The notes beneath the pieces were generated by a model that saw nothing but the letters and a program-made list of their open reading frames with translations, ran no database searches and was not told the DNA's origin. From positions 1-27,223 of the forward strand of contig UQZE01000011.1 of NCBI GenBank assembly GCA_900545325.1: DNA of 27,223 nt, in the 5' to 3' direction. A program made the translations under genes and the position numbers. Within the stretch, counting starts at the first letter, position 1, and each line of letters begins with the position of its first letter. This DNA is from an uncultured Eubacteriales bacterium (lineage in GTDB: Bacteria; Bacillota; Clostridia; Christensenellales; Borkfalkiaceae). Positions 23,303 through 27,223 of this stretch are shown here, piece by piece.

Positions 23303-23328
23303 GCTTTCCGTTCCTGCTTCGTGCAGAT

Positions 23329-23661
23329 TTATATCTCCAATTCGCGGCATATCTCGTCCAAATTGCGTTTTGCATACACGATACGGACGATATATACAAT
23401 TTTTTCCGCGTCTATGGCTTTGTAGTAGAGGATATAATTATCTATCAGAATACGGCGCACATCTTTATCCGCCAAAAAAGGATTATCCACAATCATCCCT
23501 GACTGCGGAAACTGTCTTATATCGTCAATGCTTGCAAAGACCTTCCGTCCGAGCGCGGTTGCCGCACTCGGATTAGATAAGTCTTCGCTTATGTATTGCA
23601 GAATTCCGGATAAGTCCGTTTCTGCCTGCCGCGTAAAGCGATATCCGTATTCAGATGCCAT
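23329..23661 (-). CDS. RelE/ParE-family toxin
   Basis: 110 residues with the RelE/ParE fold: YRFTRQAETDLSGILQYISEDLSNPSAATAL, FPQSGMIVDNPF, then VRRILIDNYILYYKAIDAEKIVYIVRIVYAKRNLDEI, with the family's closing YxK/YAKRN-type strand. In the family this is either an mRNA interferase or a gyrase poison, and the sequence does not decide. The start overlaps the antitoxin stop by 11 bases (23651-23661), so translation is coupled and the antitoxin comes first. Confidence 0.88.
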   Translation of the reverse strand: MASEYGYRFTRQAETDLSGILQYISEDLSNPSAATALGRKVFASIDDIRQFPQSGMIVDNPFLADKDVRRILIDNYILYYKAIDAEKIVYIVRIVYAKRNLDEICRELEI

Positions 23662-23908
23662 ATTTCGCCGCCAACTTCTGTTTTACTTCGTCGCCGTCAA
23701 CGGTCTTGCCGTTTGCCAGATCGGACAGTCCTTCATTGACCTGCTTTGCCTCATAGATCCTGCGCATAGTCTGCTCGTAATATTCTATATCCATTACGAC
23801 CAATTTACCGTAGCCGTTTTTGGTGACAAAGACCGGACCTTTTTCTTCCATACAACGGCGCTCTATCTCGACGGTATCTTTTAAATCTCTCATCGGAATG
23901 ATTGTCAT
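23651..23908 (-). CDS. Phd/YefM-type antitoxin
   Basis: 85 residues. The N-terminal Phd/YefM DNA-binding fold is recognisable: IIPMRDLKDTVEIERRCMEEKGPVFVTKNGYGKLVVMDIEYYEQ. The tail is charged and would neutralise the toxin. GGAGGT lies 9-10 bp before the ATG and a near-consensus promoter is upstream (23942-23970), which the antitoxin-toxin complex would normally repress. Confidence 0.88.
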   Translation of the reverse strand: MTIIPMRDLKDTVEIERRCMEEKGPVFVTKNGYGKLVVMDIEYYEQTMRRIYEAKQVNEGLSDLANGKTVDGDEVKQKLAAKYGI

Positions 23909-23941
23909 AACTCTTTTACCTCCATATTATCTTGTGTCTAT

Positions 23942-23970
23942 ATTATATATCATATTCAGCCACAAGTCAA
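23942..23970 (-). promoter_or_regulatory. Promoter of the toxin-antitoxin operon
   Basis: Minus strand: TTGACT (23965-23970), 17-bp spacer, TATAAT (23942-23947), with an AT-rich dyad-like sequence around the -10 that is a plausible autoregulatory operator. Confidence 0.8.
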
Positions 23971-24000
23971 TATGCGCAGTTAATTTTCCCCAAATTATTT

Positions 24001-24366
24001 TTAATTTACCTTCGGCATCTGCGCTATGGTTTCTTTGCAGACAGTCCCGATAAAGCGAACCTTATCCCGACACCCGAAATCATCGTATAAAAGCAGTTTT
24101 TTATTTTCCTGTCCGAACGGACAGACGACATCCTCTTCCCTGACGTCCGTAATAAAAAACTGCGGCAATCCTTTGGAATAGACGATCTTCTCCCCCGTTT
24201 TTTCCAGATATTTTACGATATACGCCACCGCGGCGGAGATCTTTCGTCCTTCTATCGGCTCGAAGTCAGACCTTCCGAAATGTTCATTAAAGTAAGTATT
24301 CTGATGCGTGATCTGCCGGCTGTGCGTATTGAAGTTATGAAATCGGTTTTTCCGATATAAACAACT
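24001..24366 (-). pseudogene. Start-less fragment resembling a mobile-element replication initiator
   Basis: The frame is open from an upstream stop at 24367-24369 to TAA at 24001-24003, about 121 codons, but has no usable start: no ATG near its beginning, and the GTG at 24226-24228 has no ribosome binding site. The readable product runs from RKNRFHNFNTHSRQI through YFNEHFGRSDFEPIEGRKI, AAVAYIVKYLEKTGEKIVYSKGLPQFF, to the end FIGTVCKETIAQMPKVN. KYLEKTGEKIVYSKGLP resembles, from memory, the C-terminal part of replication initiators of Firmicutes mobilizable elements. The N-terminal part is missing. It looks like a remnant left at an element edge; the family is uncertain. Confidence 0.5.
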
Positions 24367-24501
24367 TTATTCGAAAATTTAAAGAAAAAACAAACATGAC
24401 TCCGCAAAACTACAGAAACCGTTCCTAAACTACATCCGAATGCATTTTCCAAATGAGACTGTTTTACAGATTCGTCACGTCGTTCAATTTTAACGGATAT
24501 T

Positions 24502-24539
24502 AAAAATCTGCCCGAACGTATACGTTCGGGCAGATTTTT
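24502..24539 (-). terminator. 38-nt perfect palindromic terminator
   Basis: A 19-bp perfect arm either side of the centre (ATCTGCCCGAACGTA then TACGTTCGGGCAGAT) flanked by five A and five T, so it works in both directions. It ends the large surface-protein gene that stops at 24569. Confidence 0.9.
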
Positions 24540-24568
24540 CTTTTTAATATTCTCTTTCTGTTCCGCTA

Positions 24569-27223
24569 TTATTCTTCTGCTGCCTGCGTATAATAAGTGA
24601 ATTCTACCGAAACCGCAAGTTTTGCGTCCGCAGGCAATTCGTTGTTCCATTTATCCGGATGCGCAACCTGAACGGCTAAACCGTTAAGAGAAGTTAACAG
24701 CGGGGAGTAAATATGCGAGTCTTCTCGGTCGTCGTATTCTAACGGCCATAATCCGCAGAAAGCCCCAAAGCCTTCCGTGTTGTTTAATATTTCGTCGCGC
24801 GTAACAATATATTCATACGAATCCCCCGGATTAATACCGTAAGAGAAACTCGCACCTTCTCCCTGCCCCCACCAAATCCACAGAGCTACCTGCTCGCTGC
24901 TGAGATTTGTGAAAACAATACGCATTTGTGTGATATTATTTACGTCTATTCCGTCCTTGTCTATGCCGCGCGTTCCGATCACGTGATACCGATCCGTTAC
25001 CGTCGCGTCGGGAGTAAATATTATCGTATTTTCATTTTCTCCATCCGCCAACGCTCCCGTGCGGACATCGAAATACTTATAAGAACCGTCCGAATTTTTA
25101 GCAGTAGTAAGTTTTTCCGTATGATACTCTCTGCCGTCATTCGAACCGCGGATATTCCCTATGCGGAAACCGCCTTCGCCGCTATAATATATCCATGCAT
25201 ACAGCGTCGCTCCCTTAAAATCATCCGTGCCCGTTTTATAATCCTTCCACTTATCGGTATCAATTCGATATATCGTCCACGTTCCGGGCGCACACCAAAC
25301 ATCCTTCCCCCAGTTGCCGAACAATTCGAAAATCATATTATTCGCGGCCTCCTCAGGATCTAGCCCCGTTCTTGCGTCCATGTTGTACAACGGGATATCT
25401 ATATATCTGTAATTGTTGACTATATTCGCCACGGTCGCGCCGTCAAAACGAATAGCTATCTGCGAACCTGCGGTCAGACCAGATGCAGAAAACTTAATAG
25501 AGGACGGTTCCTGTTTATATGTTACTTCCGTATCCACCGAAGCGGTCGCCGTATGTGTAACATTACTCTTGCTTCCGTCTGAAAGCGTACCGCCGGGGCC
25601 TACCACGCTGATCTGCCGCGACATACCGTATTCGTCGGCATACACCAGAATATCGCCGTCCGCGTCGGCCCCCTTATGCAGTTTTATAGATGTAATCGCA
25701 ACGCGTAGACCGTCTAACTGATTATGCCCGTCCGGCGTTTTGGCGCTCAAAGTTAACCGCATACGCTCGCCATACTGATCGCTGTAAAACATCTTTGCCA
25801 GATCTTGCCTGAATATGCGAATTTCCTTATATTCGTCGGTCAAACTTTCGGAAGAATTCCCGAAAGATATTTTTACGTTTTCGCTCGTATTTTCCCCGGC
25901 GACCGTTTTTGCGTAAAAATACAAATAATCATTGCCGCCGACCTGTTCAAGCAGTTCTTCTTTATCGAAAGCCATATACCGCAAAGAAAAGTTGCCGTCG
26001 GTCGAATGTTCGTCGCCATAATATACCGTTGCGCCTGTAATGCCGCGGGCAGAATCCTTAACTTTATCGTCGTTGCGGTAAGTCATCATAGTATAATACC
26101 CGGGTTCGAGATACGATGCGGACGCCAACGTGCTGAGTTCCGCCACAACAACGTCTTCCCCTTCCGGAACTTCGTTGTAATTAGCGGCTTTTAACGGGCC
26201 GACATACCACTCGGTTCCGGCGGGCAACATATAGTCTGCGCCCACGTTTTCAAATTCTTCGTCGGTATAAAAACTTTCATAACGGTCCAAGCATGCAAAA
26301 ACCATTCTTTCGCAATCGTATATCGTTTCATAATTTCCCGCCGTCATTTGCTGATTTCCGCCTGCAAAATGAGCGCTCGGCACGGCATAATAAATTGTTT
26401 CGCCCGGCAAAATGGTTACGGGAGCCCACCACCACGCACGTACCGTAATAGGTCTTTCGCTGCTGGGATTATGCATAGGCACCACAAGATAATCGTAAAC
26501 GCTCGTTACCGGATTGATATACGGCGCCATCAATTCGAAACACATGGCGTAATCCATTTCGCGCCCGGGCTTGCCGTTCACGCCGGTCAGTTCCGTCTGA
26601 TCCACTTCGGAAGTAAATTTCGTAGCGCCGACCGAACCGTCCGCCCAAACATAGTCTTCGACAAAATCGACCGTAGCGTTGTACGCGGTAATCTGCTGCG
26701 CGCCGAACGGGTCGTTAAAATGCCCTATCACGTCTTTTCCGGCCTCATTCGGAGCAGCCACAACGGAAAACGGCGATGTTTTCTCCGTTTTATTACCCAA
26801 AACATCTTCGGCGACGGCTATCCACTTATACTCGCCGGCTTCTTTCGGGATAAAAGAACCGGCCGTCAGTTCGGTACGGACTTTATCGGGCGATTCAACA
26901 TACAGTTTCACGCTGCCCTCTTTGACGCCCGACGTATCGCGGGCGTCGATCGTCGGCAAGGTCAACGTCTTGCCCGCCCATATAAGGAACTGCGATTCGG
27001 TGATAATACTTACGGTTGGCCCGACCGTATCGGACGAATTCAATATGACGACAAACTCTTTTTCCTCTTTCAGATTTTCGGCGTCTTTCAGTCCTACGCT
27101 TACGTAAGTCAGGGTATACTTGCCCTGTTTTCCCAGCACAAACGACGAATAGGAAACCGTAACTTCTTCGCCGTCGGGATCGGTTGCCGACGACAGTTTC
27201 GCCTTATATCCGGTATCGACGCC
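24569..27223 (-). CDS. Large multi-domain surface-type protein with Ig-like domain (partial, N-terminus outside window)
   Basis: 884 residues are visible and the frame is open at the right edge, so the true N-terminus is missing; an internal GTG at 27137-27139 is not the start. Near the visible N-terminus is an Ig-like/bacterial surface domain (VGPTVSIITESQFLIWAGKTLTLPTIDARDTSG, ending EKTSPFSVV). Then follow at least three jelly-roll or galactose-binding-like stretches, rich in Trp, Tyr, Gly and Asp (VRAWWWAPVTILPG, FRIGNIRGSNDG, VALWIWWGQGEG), with few cysteines. No LPxTG or membrane anchor is present at the C-terminus, which ends VSVEFTYYTQAAEE. Probably secreted and glycan-binding; the anchoring and signal sequence would be upstream. 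It could be part of a larger adhesin or glycan utilisation protein. Confidence 0.8.
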   Translation of the reverse strand, partial: GVDTGYKAKLSSATDPDGEEVTVSYSSFVLGKQGKYTLTYVSVGLKDAENLKEEKEFVVILNSSDTVGPTVSIITESQFLIWAGKTLTLPTIDARDTSGVKEGSVKLYVESPDKVRTELTAGSFIPKEAGEYKWIAVAEDVLGNKTEKTSPFSVVAAPNEAGKDVIGHFNDPFGAQQITAYNATVDFVEDYVWADGSVGATKFTSEVDQTELTGVNGKPGREMDYAMCFELMAPYINPVTSVYDYLVVPMHNPSSERPITVRAWWWAPVTILPGETIYYAVPSAHFAGGNQQMTAGNYETIYDCERMVFACLDRYESFYTDEEFENVGADYMLPAGTEWYVGPLKAANYNEVPEGEDVVVAELSTLASASYLEPGYYTMMTYRNDDKVKDSARGITGATVYYGDEHSTDGNFSLRYMAFDKEELLEQVGGNDYLYFYAKTVAGENTSENVKISFGNSSESLTDEYKEIRIFRQDLAKMFYSDQYGERMRLTLSAKTPDGHNQLDGLRVAITSIKLHKGADADGDILVYADEYGMSRQISVVGPGGTLSDGSKSNVTHTATASVDTEVTYKQEPSSIKFSASGLTAGSQIAIRFDGATVANIVNNYRYIDIPLYNMDARTGLDPEEAANNMIFELFGNWGKDVWCAPGTWTIYRIDTDKWKDYKTGTDDFKGATLYAWIYYSGEGGFRIGNIRGSNDGREYHTEKLTTAKNSDGSYKYFDVRTGALADGENENTIIFTPDATVTDRYHVIGTRGIDKDGIDVNNITQMRIVFTNLSSEQVALWIWWGQGEGASFSYGINPGDSYEYIVTRDEILNNTEGFGAFCGLWPLEYDDREDSHIYSPLLTSLNGLAVQVAHPDKWNNELPADAKLAVSVEFTYYTQAAEE

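Noticed and set aside
23148..23399. Short minus-strand frames crossing the inverted repeat
   Set aside because: Their translation is only the read-out of the palindromic DNA and they overlap the toxin gene; no start site supports them.
19045..24540. CRISPR array or transposon ends in the accessory region
   Set aside because: No regularly spaced direct repeats of 20-40 bp, no transposase, and the inverted repeat at 23166-23229 encloses only 28 bases.
24252..24650. A 132-codon minus-strand frame between the surface gene and the remnant
   Set aside because: It overlaps the terminator palindrome and the surface gene 3' end, has no ribosome binding site and shifts frame against the remnant; not a gene.

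Overview
This window looks like chromosome from a Gram-positive, low-to-mid GC anaerobe of the Bacillota/Clostridia. A Christensenellales-type gut lineage is my guess, not a demonstrated placement. Reasons: strong Shine-Dalgarno sites of the GGAGG type before most genes, a GlpP-type antiterminator next to glycerol-3-phosphate dehydrogenase-like genes, the order gpmI-secG-rnr-smpB followed by ssrA, a DNA polymerase I without proofreading residues, and a small mobile-element-type operon with a PcfJ protein.

Layout. 12-1403 (+) is an O-antigen ligase/polymerase-like membrane protein, ending at a terminator shared with the convergent cluster to its right. 1434-5671 (-) is read from a strong promoter at 5816-5844 as mgtC-like, glpA-like, a second FAD/NAD oxidoreductase, a DUF1667-type Cys protein and glpP: a glycerol-3-phosphate oxidation unit with an MgtC/SapB protein at its head. 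5845-6105 is AT-rich and non-coding, with CGA motifs phased at multiples of 10 bp. 6136-6487 (-) is tmRNA (ssrA) with a full-consensus promoter, encoded tag ADSNNELAYAA and an atypical T-loop. 6549-13799 (-) holds a VOC protein, metA, metY, smpB, rnr, secG and gpmI. metA carries the acetyl-CoA-type Glu111, which fits metY (O-acetylhomoserine sulfhydrylase): together they make homocysteine from homoserine. smpB and rnr are the partners of tmRNA in ribosome rescue and decay of the rescued mRNA.

13907-14875 (-) is a membrane protein with an InlB-type B repeat. 15132-15214 (-) is tRNA-Leu(GAG). 15293-19025 (-) is polA-coaE-lytic transglycosylase, and 19151-19237 (+) is tRNA-Leu(CAA).

Accessory region, about 19300-24500. 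Downstream of tRNA-Leu(CAA) lies a tight seven-gene (+) operon of mobile-element-type proteins bounded by two intrinsic terminators. It includes a stand-alone MutS-I-like domain protein, a PcfJ-family protein and a 50-residue protein with eight cysteines. Next come a GC-rich block of hairpins (18-bp perfect inverted repeat with a nested hairpin), a Phd/YefM-RelE/ParE-type toxin-antitoxin pair (-) and a start-less remnant resembling a replication initiator (-). A 38-nt perfect palindrome terminates the last feature, a large surface-type protein (-) that runs off the right edge. No integrase, relaxase or transposase lies in the window, so this is either a fragment or a decayed remnant of an integrated element.
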